The notes under the pieces were generated by a model. It saw nothing but the letters and a program-made list of their open reading frames with translations, made no database searches and was not told the DNA's origin. Position numbers and translations under genes: made by a program. This document shows positions 46,404 to 57,649 of a stretch of 64,000 nt of DNA, piece by piece. Source of the DNA: Megalonaias nervosa (lineage: Eukaryota; Mollusca; Bivalvia; Unionida; Unionidae); assembly GCA_016617855.1 (NCBI GenBank), contig JAECUM010094173.1, positions 1-64,000 of the forward strand, in the 5' to 3' direction. Within the stretch, counting starts at the first letter, position 1. The number at the start of each line of letters is the position of its first letter.

Positions 46404-47069
46404 GATCAGTTATTTACATTTCATACCTAATTAACTGCATGCTGGCTCACTAAACAGCAAAATTGACTGCATCGTGAATCTGTACTTTGTTGCTATGTGC
46501 ATCTTCAGATAATGACCATAATATTTCCTAACAATCATGGCAATTCACTGAAATCAGTTTTGGTGTTTCCAAGATACACTGCATTAAGCTGAATGTCAAA
46601 AAGGACAATAGCTCCAATAACAAGAGTCGCAGTGAGGCTGATATTCTACTGGCCAAAAAAGAATTTCCACCAGTTCAAGATAAGACTATTTCTTTCATTT
46701 AACTGCTGAGTGTAGAGACCATTTCTGATATTCTTCAGCAAATTAGCTGTTGTGTAGGCCATATTTGATGTCAGATTGGTACCATTTTCATTTAGGACCA
46801 AGTAGCTGTTATTATAAGTCATTGGGTGCAAACCCCATGTCAGTATGACTGTACATTCAGGAGGAGTAGTGAAAACAAGATTTTCAAGATGGCCATCATG
46901 GTGGCCATATTGGATGTAAGATTTGCACCATTTTTATTTAGGACCAGTTAGGGATCATCAAAAGTGTATTATTGAAAATCCCATGTTGATATGGTCATCC
47001 ATTCAGGAGTAGTGATAACAATATTGAGAGTCAGTTGCATTATTTTCATTTGGAGCCAACTAGACCTAC

Positions 47070-48944
47070 TGTTGCAAACTCCCCCGGCTTTGTTGGGGTG
47101 GGTTGTATGGTTTTGGTTATCGTTATCTAGAGGGTGATCGCTGATGGTGTAATTTGCCCGGATTGAGTAAATATCAATATAAAGTGTGAAACTTATATAT
47201 GGAATAGATAAAGATCTGAGCAGATATATAAAACAGAGTGACACGAACCCCCGCACATGTACAAACCATAAAATTTAATCAACAATTCATAAACAATAAA
47301 ATTCATAAACAATTGTGATAATGCAATACATTTGAAAGATACACTTTTTGATTTAAGTTATTCAACGAATTTCAAATACAAATATGCTTATGCAAATAGC
47401 CAGTCTGTTAAGCGATAGAATTCATCATTGAATCAAGTGAAAAGATCGAAATCACTGCCTTGTACAGATTTATAACCTGATGGTTCTGGTTCAGTCCAAA
47501 TTCACTGCGATTGTTCTTTTGACTTCCTTGTGCCTGTAAGTCTGGGTCCTTTCTACTTTTCCCTTTTTCCAAATTCTCAGGCGTCCTGCCTCTTTCCACC
47601 TCCAACTTCGTGTGGTCACTTTGGTTTTGTAAGTACGTGATACGTCACGTGGATACTTCCCTTGGATATGTCACGTGGATACGTCACGTGGAGCTATCTC
47701 ACCTTGCAAAAGTAAACAAAGTGGCAACCTGAGTATTCTGTTAGGTACCCTACTGGGAAGAGATCATTACTTTCTCCTCTCGTTAATGTCAGATAAGTTC
47801 TATCGGAATTCAAACAGATACCAACGGCCATCTGGTCTAATTAAACATGGCAGACCATAAACAAACCTAGTTTCTTAAGATGAATGTACTCCCTAACTAC
47901 TATTTTAACACTAGCTTACAGTAACAACACCCCGTGACATCAGTTCTGGTCCCGACTTAATTACCCAAATGAATGAATGAAATTCCTTACATGACTCAAC
48001 TACGGCATTTAGAGCGAATACACACATTCAAGTCTCTAGCATATATGAAACGTCACTACATGGTTTAACACATTAATTTCATATGGTTTAACATGTTAAT
48101 TTCAGTCAATATGCTCTCAAGTCTTTATCATATGTGACATTATCTAAATCGGAAAATTTACACGGATTCTCATAACTCATATCACTAAAGTAAGGCATGA
48201 AATTCTAAATACATATTTACCTATAACAAACGAGACTATACATTCAAACAATTCCTCAAAGTTATATAAAGAATATCAGTGTACAGATTCATATAGATGA
48301 ACTCGCACAGTTGTATTCATATCAAGAAAATTGATCTACCAATCTAACCAAATAAATCATGCAAATATAAGCAAATAAATCAAACAAATCATCATATGGA
48401 TATCAAGAAATTACGTGACACTGACGCAAAATACCTTGTGTCTTCAAGCTTTTACCGCTAGATTGAGTTCGTAGATTTTTCCAGACATCCGATCCCTTGG
48501 ATCCTAATTACGAGTGAATTTCTTCTAAATTCGACCTGGAGTCCTCTACCTTTGTTTTCTCTTGCAGAAAATGGTGTCGACTGATTAAAAGTGTTGCGAT
48601 AGGCACATTTAAACTGTTCAGCATAACCAATCTGAATTAAATATTTTCCCCCCTGATTAGGCTCTAAAAATGCAGTTCACCTGACAATCTTAGATTACAC
48701 AAATACTGATTCCTGGAAAAATTCAAACTGACAGTTCTCCATACACATCGGAAGTTAACCCCTATCCTTTTCAGTTAAATAAACAAAGGCTTAATTAAGA
48801 ACCACTGCTTCCATGACAGTGACATTTGCCAATCAGTGCATTATGGCGATTTAAACACGCGCCAGTCCACATAAATTTAATTAATCGTTCACCTGCCCAA
48901 CTTAATGTGTTCTTCATAGATCAACAGAAATTTTCACCCTTACA
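47070..48944. mobile_element. LTR-like insertion (solo-LTR candidate), 5-bp target duplication
   Basis: Begins TGTTGCAAACTCCCCCGGC and ends CACCCTTACA, that is TG...CA. It is bounded by CCTAC at 47065-47069 and 48945-48949. The host tandem unit continues exactly across the junction after one CCTAC is removed. TG...CA plus a 5-bp duplication is the signature of LTR retroelement integration. At 1875 bp with no reverse transcriptase, integrase or internal second LTR visible, a solo LTR is the simplest reading. It carries a cluster of CRE/E-box motifs at 47634-47691. The minus-strand frame 47408-47605 is basic and unassigned. Orientation not established. Confidence 0.65.
47634..47691. promoter_or_regulatory. 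Triple TACGTCACGTGG cluster (CRE plus E-box)
   Basis: TACGTCACGTGG at 47641-47652 and 47680-47691 and TATGTCACGTGG at 47667-47678, preceded by TACGTGA at 47634. Each motif overlaps a TGACGTA CRE-like site (on the minus strand) with a CACGTG E-box. Three within 51 bp is far from background in this AT-rich window. Located inside the LTR-like insertion, where it would suit a U3 promoter. Regulatory function is inference. Confidence 0.5.
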
Positions 48945-49629
48945 CCTACTAAGAAGTCTTCTGGTGAAAATCTCATGTTGATATGAATTTCCTTTTAGGA
49001 GGAGTAATGATAAGAAGATTTTCAGAATGGCTGGTGTGGTGGCCATACTGGATGTTAGATCAGCACTACTTTCATTGAAACCTAACTATACATAAGAATT
49101 CTTTCAACACCAATCTTGATTTGATGAACCAGTTTTGAGGAGTAATGATAACAAGATTTCAAGATGGCAACTGGTGGCCATATTGGATGTTCAAATAGCA
49201 CAATTATTATTTTAGGACCAACTAGATACAATAAAAATTCTTTTCAGGAAATTCTATCAATATAACTCTCTCTTCAGGAGTAGCAATAAAAAGGTTTTCA
49301 ATATGGCTGCTGTATTGGCCACATTGGGTATCAGATTGGCACTATTTTCATTTAGAACCAATTAGACATCATGCAGTGTCTTTTACTGAATCATGACCAT
49401 CCATTCAGAGTTGAAGCAATACCAAGATTTTGAATATAGCCACTGTGGTAACTAATATTGGATGTCCAAGCAGTACCATTTTTGCTCAAGACCAACAGGA
49501 CATCATAACAAGTCTTTTAATGTAAACCCCATGTTGATGTGAGCATCCATTCAGGAGGAATAATGATAACAAGCTTTTCAAGATGGCCATAGTGGCAGCC
49601 ATATTGGATGTTTGAGCAACACCATTTTC

Positions 49630-50616
49630 CATTAGGAGCATCATTATGGGAATCCCATCATTAATTGCTTCTCTGGGATACTGTTTGGTCATATACTGAC
49701 ATCATCATTATGGGAATCCCATCGTTAATTGCTTCTCTGGGATACTGCTTGGTCATATGTTGACAGCTTCATTCTGGGCGTCCCATCATTAATTGCTTCT
49801 TTTGGATAATGCCTGGTCATATATTGACAGCATCATTCTGGGAATCCCATCATTAAGGATAATGCTTGGTCATACACTGACAGCATCATTCTAGGAATCC
49901 CGTCATTAAGGATAGTGCTTGTTCATACACTGACAGCATCATTCTGGGACTCCCATCATTAATTTTTTCTCTGGGATACTGCTTGGTCATATATTGACAG
50001 CATCATTTTGGGAATTCCATCATTAATTGCTTCTTTTGGATGATGCCTGGTCATGTATTGACAGCATCATTCTGGGAATCCCATCATTTAGGATAATACT
50101 TGGTCATACACTGACAGCATCATTCTGGGAATTCCATCATTAATTGCTTCTTTTGGATATTGCCTGGTCATATATTGACAGCATCATTCTGGGACTCCCA
50201 TCATTAATTGGTTCTCTGGGATGCTGCTTGGTCATATATTGACAGCATCATTTTGGGAATTCCATCATTAATTGCTTCTTTTGGATAATGCTTGGTGATG
50301 TATTGACAGCATCGTTCTGGGAATCCAATTATTAAGGATAATGCTTGGTCATACACTGACAGCATCATTCTGGGAATTTCCATCATTAATTGCTTCTTTT
50401 GGACAATGCCTGGTCATATATTGACAGCCTCATTCTGAGACTCCCATCATTAAGGATAATGCTTGGTCATACACTGACAGCATCATTCTGGGAATCCCAT
50501 CATTAATTGGTTTTCTGGGATACTGCTTGGTCACATACTGACAGCATCATTCTGAGAATCCCATCATTAATTGCTTCTTTGGGGTACTGCTTGGTCATAT
50601 ATTGACAGCATCATTT
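49630..50616. repeat. Tandem array of alternating 64-bp and 53-bp units (16 units)
   Basis: The unit starts AGCATCATTCTGGGAATCCC, continues ATCATTAATTGCTTCTTTT and GGATAATGCTTGGTCATATA, and ends TTGAC. Short units lack the ATTGCTTCTTTT part. The order of long (L) and short (S) is L L L S S L L S L L L S L S L L. Short units consistently carry CATACACTGAC at the end while most long units carry CATATATTGAC, so two linked subtypes exist. Confidence 0.93.
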
Positions 50617-50619
50617 TGT

Positions 50620-51985
50620 AGCTTGTTTGCTTACATTAGCAGCATCCACAGTGAGCAATGAGTTTATACTCCTCAACTCCTTAACAAATATTTTTTTCCT
50701 CTAGGAAATAAAAAATGAGCATCTGATATGTACTCTTGATAATCCTTTTTTCATTCTTGTTTTGGTCATCATTGGTATTTATTGATTTCCTACCACAGCT
50801 ACGTTGTATTGTGAACATTGTGAACTTGGTTATCTGAACATCTAAATCTCATTAAAATCACAATTTAGGGGTCTTGTAAATTTTTTTCTTGATTCAGGCT
50901 TATAATAAATTGAATGTATGTGATATTGTCCCATTTTACCTTCAAGCTCAGTGTGACCAAAATGTTTATTGAGAGCTGTGATGGACTTATAAGTAGAGAT
51001 TTGCAGTAATTTTCATGCACTTGTTAAATTAAAAGTGGGGGCTGTACAAATAAATTATGTAAGAAGTAATTTTTACACAATGAAAATCACACAAATTGAC
51101 TATTGATCAGCTTCCACCAGAGTGTTAAAAATTAAAGAGAATTCATGCACAGAGTCAATGGCTCAATTATTTCTTAATTTAATGTGTATAGATCAAACTT
51201 AGACTGAATTACAAGATTAAACTTTTTTATTCCAATTGGTATGTTTTGATACCATTTTTCCCCATTTACAAACTGTACAATGCCTTTATAATAATTTACC
51301 CTGAAACATGAATTATTTCCAGATGGGAGTCTTAAATACAGTTGAGGGGTTTATGTTTAAGTCTTTGTCAGTCATTTTGGTCATAGAAAAGCATTATGGG
51401 ATCATATTTGTTTTTTTTATTGTGTTATATATGTCTATATTTTGTGTTGAACTTTTTGTCCATGATTGTAGATTATAATTATAATTTGGTAAACAACATT
51501 TTGCATTGCTAATTTTTGTGCATGATTGTAGATTAGTACATTAAGATGATATTTGTAAACATGTTGACTTGGATTTGAGTTCAGAACATGGCTTTCCTCT
51601 TGGAAAAACCATGGTCTGACTGATTTTTGTCAGGTAGTTTGCTAAAATATAAGTAAACAGACCTGACCTTGTTTTGAATTTGATGGAAACTTCCATTGTA
51701 AATGACCTAGGTACAGGACTTGTTATTTTGTCATAAGTCAAGTGACAGTCTGTTTAGATGTCTGAAGTAAAGAAAATTATTTCATTCCTATTTTAACATC
51801 AGTCTAGTGGAATCAGTCTTTTAATTCTGTTCAGTTATAATTTGAGAGGATTTATTTATTTAAATTATTCATTGGAATTATAAAGTGCTTATTAACATTT
51901 GGACTTAAACATTATTTTGGAACTATTGTGAATTCATTCAATTATATTTTGGATTATATAATTGTGATACATCAAGATTATTGGT
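50620..51985. other. AT-rich non-coding stretch
   Basis: No repeat family recognised. A duplicated GTGCATGATTGTAGATTA-type phrase occurs near 51462 and 51517. Confidence 0.35.
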
Positions 51986-51997
51986 ACATCAGCACAG

Positions 51998-52248
51998 GAG
52001 GCCCTGAGTGGTCAAGTGGTCTAAAGCACTCACTTTTACAGATCATTGCCATCTCACCCCTGTCTGCATGGATTTGAGTCTCAGGTTCAGCCAATGTGGG
52101 TATGTGAGAAAGCTTGCCAGTAGCTTCTCGTGGGTCAGTGGTTCATTCCGGGGTTTTCCCAGGTTCTTCCTCCACCATTAATACTGGCTGCCATGTATAG
52201 CCTATATTGTGCTGAAAAATGGCATTAAACCCTACAACAACAACAACA
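51998..52248 (+). mobile_element. tRNA-derived SINE, family A (second copy), 12-bp target duplication
   Basis: Flanked by perfect ACATCAGCACAG at 51986-51997 and 52249-52260. Head GAGGCCCTGAGTGGTCAAGT and GGTCTAAAGCACTC, degraded B-box GGATTTGAGTCTC, body GTGAGAAAGCTTGCCAGTAG and CTGAAAAATGGCATTAAACC, tail (CAA)n. More diverged in the B-box than the 41359 copy, though its duplication is perfect. Confidence 0.9.
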
Positions 52249-52264
52249 ACATCAGCACAGTTAA

Positions 52265-53090
52265 GACTATTGTCACATCGGTACATTCAAGATTGAAATT
52301 TATTTGAAACACCACTGGAATTCATTTGAAACACTCTATACTTTTGGACTTGTGATAGAACTTTTAGGACTATTTGGGATTTAATTTATAATACTGTAAG
52401 TTCCTCTTAAATTTTAACTTTTTATTCTAGAGAAATAAATTATTTGTTGAATTTTACTGAACTTGTTGGTTTTTGTTTTTTTCTGTTACATAGTTTAAGA
52501 CTACAGAGTCCTAACAATTGACATTAGATCTACAAACATTCTTTTGTACCTGAATTTGCAATAAAATATGATCCCTTATCATCTGCAAGACCATATCTAA
52601 TAAATGATTCTAATGTTTCATTACTAAGTTGATTCTCATGTGGAGTAGTGGAAACCAGTCTGATAAATCATGTCTAGCAGATGGATAACAGTATAGAAAA
52701 AAAGAAACAAATGAAATATGGAAATACTTTTATTCAAGAGGCACAAAGCACTTGAAATTTTTTAAAAATTACTTTCTCAGCTTTATTTAATGTACATATA
52801 TTACCTTCAAGTGATTATCTCACTAGTGATGCAATTTATATTGCGATATCCCAGCATTAGTACTGATGTCATGGCATTATATTATCACAGAAAATATTAT
52901 GATGCTGCTTTGTATCAATGAATCATTTGCAGAAATTTCTCCATTGCTAAATTTTCCCACAATGCAGTAATTTCTCTAAACAATTGTATCTGAAAAGTCA
53001 CAATTTGACTACTCTCTCTCTCTCTCTCTGTCTTGATTGATTGATTGATCTCTTGATTGATTGATCTCTCTCGATTCCAAGTAAAACTTA
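52265..53090. other. Non-coding stretch
   Basis: Ends with a (CT)n and GATTGATTGATC microsatellite at 53012-53070. Confidence 0.4.
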
Positions 53091-53095
53091 GAATG

Positions 53096-53272
53096 CAGTA
53101 AAACCCATCTTGAAAGACCACCCCTTCTGCCAAAAGATCATGGTCTCTCAAGACAGGAGGTATCTCATGATAAATCATAACACTCTATAATTAATAAATC
53201 TACATTGAGAACCTCACCTCTCAAGACAGATGGTCTTTCATAGAAGTGGTCTTTCAAGACAGGTTATACGAT
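53096..53272. mobile_element. MITE with about 55-bp inverted repeats, Tigger-like style
   Basis: Left AGTAAAACCCATCTTGAAAG, then ACCACCCCTTCTG, AAAGATCATGG and TCTCTCAAGACAGG. The reverse complement of the right side gives ATAACCTGTCTTGAAAGACC, ACTTCTATG, AAAGACCATC and TGTCTTGAGAGG. No coding capacity. The wording resembles pogo/Tigger non-autonomous elements, which is inference. Confidence 0.6.
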
Positions 53273-53668
53273 ATAATTATTCACTTTTGGTACTTTATTG
53301 CAAAACAATACAGCTCTGACAAAGTATCCATTATTTATTGGTTCTAATATCATAATCAACTCTCTCTCTCAGGTCTGGAGTAGCAGCATTGGCATCCATT
53401 GACATTTCTCAGCTTTGAGCATTGCATTGAATCATTGATGAGAATTGAAAACTTCTTCCTGTTAGTGTCTGGCAATGGTTGTTAATGTTACATTGGACAT
53501 ACATAGAAATGTCATCATGTTATTGTATGCTGTTGATTAAATCTGTATTAAAAAAATGAACATCTGGTTCCCAGAAAACCACAAAATGCCAAAAATGCTG
53601 GGGATTTTGTGATACCTAATTTAAGACTAATATAATTTTATTTAAAACAGTTTGTCAAATACAGCATT

Positions 53669-53964
53669 TCCTCCCTATAAAGCTCTGTGTTATAATAGTT
53701 CCGGTTATAAAGCGGGTATGGTCATGGATTCCATTTCTTTATGTAGTAATACATATACTAATACTAATACTGTACTGGGTCTGCAGTTTACAGTTGGACT
53801 CATTTTATAAGTAAGTATATATATATGTAACAAATTTTATATGTATCTATGCATCTATCATGTACTTCATTATGCGGTCTCACTATACTCTGTGGCGCCA
53901 AAGGATAGTGTTGTCATGAGGGAGTAATCCCAAGGAAAGTGTTGTCATGAGGGTGTGATGTACA
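53669..53964. mobile_element. Possible TA-flanked MITE containing a double-hairpin fragment
   Basis: Left CAGCATTTCCTCCCTATAAA and, reverse-complemented, right CATCACACCCTCATGACAAC, both next to TA. ATGAGGGAGT and ATGAGGGTGT repeats near the right. A truncated double-hairpin end lies inside at 53773-53822. The inverted repeats are imperfect, so the call is tentative. Confidence 0.35.
53773..53822 (-). mobile_element. Double-hairpin element, terminal fragment
   Basis: TACTGGGTCTGCAGTTTACA, GTTGGACTCATTTTATAAG and TAAGTATATA correspond to the H1 return arm and right outer terminus of an inverted copy; the remainder is absent. Confidence 0.6.
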
Positions 53965-53969
53965 ATCAG

Positions 53970-54640
53970 ATTACATTTAAATGCAGACAAATGCATCAGT
54001 TATTCATTATTTATTCATTATTTAGAGAAAATGGAAGAGTCAGATTTAATTTTATAATAAATCTGGTTCCTTGTTAATGAAGAGTGTCTCCATTTCAAAC
54101 TGTAAGGTGAAGGGAGAGGTCAGTGGTTTTATAAATCATTGTCAAAGCATCATCAAACTCCTTTGAGAGGAAACATGGACTTGTATCCCTGTTCCTGGTT
54201 AATAGATTAGTTTTCATCATCATCATTCAAATTATTACATAAACTGGGCCCAGCTGCCTGGTTCTAACATGTTCATGATAGCAGTGCTCCAGTTACTGTT
54301 GGGAACAAATGAAAAATATCATCTTAATTAAATTGCAGAGAACAAAATTGTATGCCCAGTTTTAAAAAGATGTGAAGTGCCAAGTTGATAAAGTTGTTTG
54401 TTATTTATAGGCAAACATTTAGGGCAGAAGCACTTGATACTGCCAATTAGTGTTGACAGCAGCAGGCACAAAAAAAGAATGACCTGGGAGATTTAGTAGT
54501 ATAGATATTGGACTTTACAAGAATGTCAGGCTATGAAAATTATTATACTTTGAATCATTGTGGTAATCACTTACTGGAAAGTTGTAAACAAAATCCAGTA
54601 AATTACCTACCTCCACCACAAATCCCATTATGTAGGCTAA
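53970..54640. other. Non-coding stretch
   Basis: No recognised element. The open frame 54508-54693 is of background type. Confidence 0.3.
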
Positions 54641-54644
54641 ACCC

Positions 54645-55165
54645 ACTAGATAATAAAGTAATCCCATTAAAATTATTGGGAATAAAAGAGTAGTCCCATT
54701 AAAAGTATTTGGGCATAATTAGATGAGTAGTCTGATTAAATTTATTGGGTATAATTAACAGAGTATGGTAATACCATTAAAATAATCAGGCATCAATAAA
54801 AAAAATAATCCTTTTTAAAAATATTTTGACATAATTAAAAAGTAATACTATTAAAAGCATTCAGCATTGTTAAGAAAAAGTAATTCTATTAAAATTGTTG
54901 GGCATCATTAAATAAGTAATCCAATTAAATGTATTGGGCATCATTAAATTAGTAATCCCATTAAAAGTATTGGGCATCAATTAAAAAAATAATCCAATTA
55001 AAATTAATAGGCATCATTAAAAAGAAATTAATTAAAAGTATTAGGCATCATATTCCAATTAAAAGTATTCAACATCATTGAAAAAATTAATCCCATTAAA
55101 AGTGTTTGGCATCAGTGAAAATGTGATCCCATTAAAAGTATTGGACATCTTTAAATAATTGTTGT
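54645..55165. repeat. Tandem array, unit about 34-40 bp, about 14 units
   Basis: Repeated AGTAATCCCATTAAAAGTAT, then TGGGCATCATTAAA, with variable A-runs and substitutions. Unit length drifts, so the array is old. Confidence 0.88.
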
Positions 55166-55329
55166 TTAATCACCTGTCTAGTGATGCAGTAGAACATTAT
55201 ATGAACTGCACAATCAGATAAATTGGATTCATACCTCAGATTCTAATAACTGCTTGAATTGGATTTTTTGTGGTTAAACTGATCCAAATACATGTATTGG
55301 CCTTTTCAGTCATATTGTTTTTAAAATTC

Positions 55330-55500
55330 TTCAATACAGTTAAACTTGTCTTAAAGATCACATCTGTTAAACAATATCTTCTTTAAACAGCCACTTTTTC
55401 TTGCTTCTTAAATTACATGAAATTATCGTAGAAGTTAAACGGTTAAGGAGCAACCCATCTTCATAACTTGCCAGAGATGGTGTCTTAAGAAAGTGATCAA
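55330..55500. mobile_element. Degraded TA-flanked MITE candidate
   Basis: Left TACAGTTAAACTTGTCTTAA and, reverse-complemented, right TACAATTGATCACTTTCTTAAG share GATCAC and CTTAA words. Similar in style to 53096-53272 but more diverged. Confidence 0.3.
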
Positions 55501-55651
55501 TTGTACACTTGTATCTTGCTTTCTTGGGCTTCACAAGACTACATTATTCCCCACCCACCCACCTCTTCTTATGAAGCCATTTGGTCATCACCTTTCTGAC
55601 AAGTTTATCCCTTTTTAAAAAACTTAAGAGTCATACAATAATTCAGAAATT

Positions 55652-55864
55652 TACAATATATACTTATACGTCAAGTCCATCTGCAAACTGCACAGACACA
55701 TATCTGCCATTGCATAATGTGCAGGCAGAGCTGGTCTGTGCAGTTTGTCTGGAGTAATCAATAGAACAAACAACATATCCATTGATCTATCAGCATTTTA
55801 TGTAACAGCAGATCAGGGTCCATTTTTTTGCAGTTTAATTCTACTTACCACTAGTATAAATGGT
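55652..55864 (+). mobile_element. Double-hairpin element, copy 14
   Basis: TACAATATATACTTATACG at the left, H1 with CATATCTGCCATTGC and a shortened return arm (GCAGAGCTGGTCTGTGCAG), linker GGAGTAATCAATAG, H2 partly eroded, right AGTATAAATGGT. Confidence 0.85.
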
Positions 55865-55869
55865 CCAAA

Positions 55870-56230
55870 AGCAGATTTTCTTACTTTTAACCAGCAAACT
55901 TTAATTCATTTGGAAGAAAATCATAGTAAATCATTGGATTGATTATAGATTCTTGTAATCATAACAATAGTAGGGATATACTGTGGTACCATGACCCATC
56001 TGTCCATTACACCTTAGCCAAGTGTTGCATTTAGATCATTTCAGTGACTGTGGCAGGACATTCATTTTCCACAAGCACATTTCTTGTGAATTAAATGTAT
56101 TTATTTCATGTTCAAAGTACAGGGATATTATCCACATTCCTTGAAGATGACAACCAGTTCCTTGCTATTCTTGCTTCAAAGGAAAGTGTTACACCGATAA
56201 ACCTCGTAATTATTTTAAAAGATGACATAG
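55870..56230. other. Non-coding stretch
   Basis: Nothing recognised. Confidence 0.3.
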
Positions 56231-56232
56231 AC

Positions 56233-56348
56233 GAGGGGTGGGCAAAATTTGACCCGTGGCCAGATGGATCCATTAATTTACACCACATGGTGTTGCTATA
56301 AAAATCACCTATATGGCCTGCACCCTGGAGGAATTTGCCCATGCCTGT
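56233..56348. mobile_element. hAT-like MITE, about 116 bp
   Basis: Left GAGGGGTGGGCAAAATTTGA and, reverse-complemented, right ACAGGCATGGGCAAATTCCT show the CAGGGGTGGGCAAA-style hAT terminus. Subterminal GTGGCCAGA and GCAGGCCATA echo each other. Flanks CATAGAC and TATAGAC form an imperfect 8-bp-type target duplication. Confidence 0.55.
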
Positions 56349-56884
56349 TATAGACTTAATTCTTGTTAATGGCCAAACTTAAAATGATCATGATTATATC
56401 ATACATGTAAAACTGACATTCTGTCTCAATTTGTATATTTGTTAAGAACTCCTTGTATATAGACCATACAATAGTATTGTCACCAACTGTGATATAAGTA
56501 GCACTTCAATGTTTCTCATCATGGACCTTGACCAACATTATAAACTACCAAACTATTTGATCAAAGTGCACACTTCTGCTTAAAAATGGAGATTGTATTT
56601 TTGAAGGAGGACTTGCAGATGCTGCTGGAACTACCATGTGTTTTGATACATCATTTACATTTGGAAAGGCATAAGTATGACTGTGCTGTTATCCAGTTGA
56701 AGTAAACTTCATTCCACCTTTTGGCACTTAGAAACAGCAAAAATTAAAGGTTGGAAATATTGCAAAATTTTATATTTCCAGATAACTACTGTGGTTATCG
56801 AAACCTCCTAAAATAATGTTTGACCTTTGCAAATTCTAAAAGTTCAAAACTCCTTTCCTTCTTCAGAGTAAATTGAATGAAATC

Positions 56885-57293
56885 AGAGGCACTTATTGTT
56901 ACAGTAATATGTCACTGTATGCAGATAGTTCAAAAGATGGAGACAAAGTTGGAGCTGCCATAGCAACACACCAAGCGTCATCTTCAGCTGATAACCAGAA
57001 AAAGCCTCAGTTTTTACTGCAGAAATTACAGCCATACCTGCAGCTTTGAACTATAATGAAGCCTCTCAAAAAGCAAATTACATCATCATTTTCAGATTCC
57101 CTTGTCACACTTAAAACCTTGCAGATCCTTAAATTTGATAACCTATTACTATATGCCAGATATTAGAGAAATTTGATATTCTCATAAGACCTGTATTGCT
57201 GGCTGCCTAGTCACATTGGCATAAAGGGTAATAAAAGGGTACTTGTAAAGCTGTCCTGCAGTCACACATTTCTGAATAGAAGATTCCATATAC
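56885..57293 (+). mobile_element. I/Jockey-type LINE: RNase H segment, upstream part
   Basis: Across frames: YADSSKDGDKVGAAIA (first catalytic Asp), VFTAEITAIPAAL (catalytic Glu), FSDSLVTLKTLQILKFDN (second Asp) and WLPSHIGIKGN. These are the ordered blocks of the RNase H domain of I/Nimb/Jockey-like LINEs, which degrades the RNA template during reverse transcription. At least two frameshifts and a TAG break it. The reading continues after the nested SINE at 57650. Confidence 0.78.
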
Positions 57294-57309
57294 TGACTTC
57301 ATATATTGT

Positions 57310-57633
57310 TTGTGTGTGTGTTTTTTTATTTTTAACATAGCTTTAACAATTTTCCAGTCATATTGCTACAATGTCTGTAGTGTGGCAGTTTATAGTGATG
57401 TCTAGCACTGGGACATCATGCCACAAACATACAGCATAATGTCCCACCCAGTCACATTATACTGACACCGGGAATGACCAGTCCTAACATTAATCTTGTA
57501 ATGCTGAGCACCAGCGAGGCAGCTGCTGGTACCATGTTTTTAAAGTCTTTGGTATGACTTGATTGGGGTTCAAACCCGTGACTTCCCACATCTGAGGTGA
57601 ATGATCTAACCACTTATGCCACTGGAGTGGTCT
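57310..57633 (-). mobile_element. tRNA-derived SINE, family B, nested in the LINE, 16-bp target duplication
   Basis: TGACTTCATATATTGT at 57294-57309 and 57634-57649 is perfect. On the minus strand: GACCACTCCAGTGGCATAAG (A-box region), CACGGGTTTGAACCCC (B-box), body GCTCAGCATTACAAGATTAA and CATTATGCTGTATGTTTGTGG, and an (AC)n tail at the left edge. Near full length, unlike the 40790 copy, so it shows the whole head. Confidence 0.92.
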
Positions 57634-57649
57634 TGACTTCATATATTGT

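Larger units (their letters stand above)
46630..49640. repeat. Degenerate tandem array C, unit about 138-147 bp, split by an insertion
   Basis: Units share TAGGACCAACTAGACATCAT, CCCATGTTGATATGNNCATCC, ATTCAGGAGGAGTAATGATA, ACAAGATTTTCAAGATGGCC and GGCCATATTGGATGT. The TAGGACCAA word occurs near 46793, 46940, 47050, 49213, 49350 and 49488, with degraded forms near 49076 and 49630. One unit is split at 47069/48950 by the LTR-like insertion; removing it restores the unit spacing. The array flows directly into the 53/64-bp array. Confidence 0.8.

Noticed and set aside
49630..50616. CRISPR-like or gene-cluster array
   Set aside because: All of each unit is repetitive, lengths alternate 53/64 bp, and there are no spacers or associated genes.
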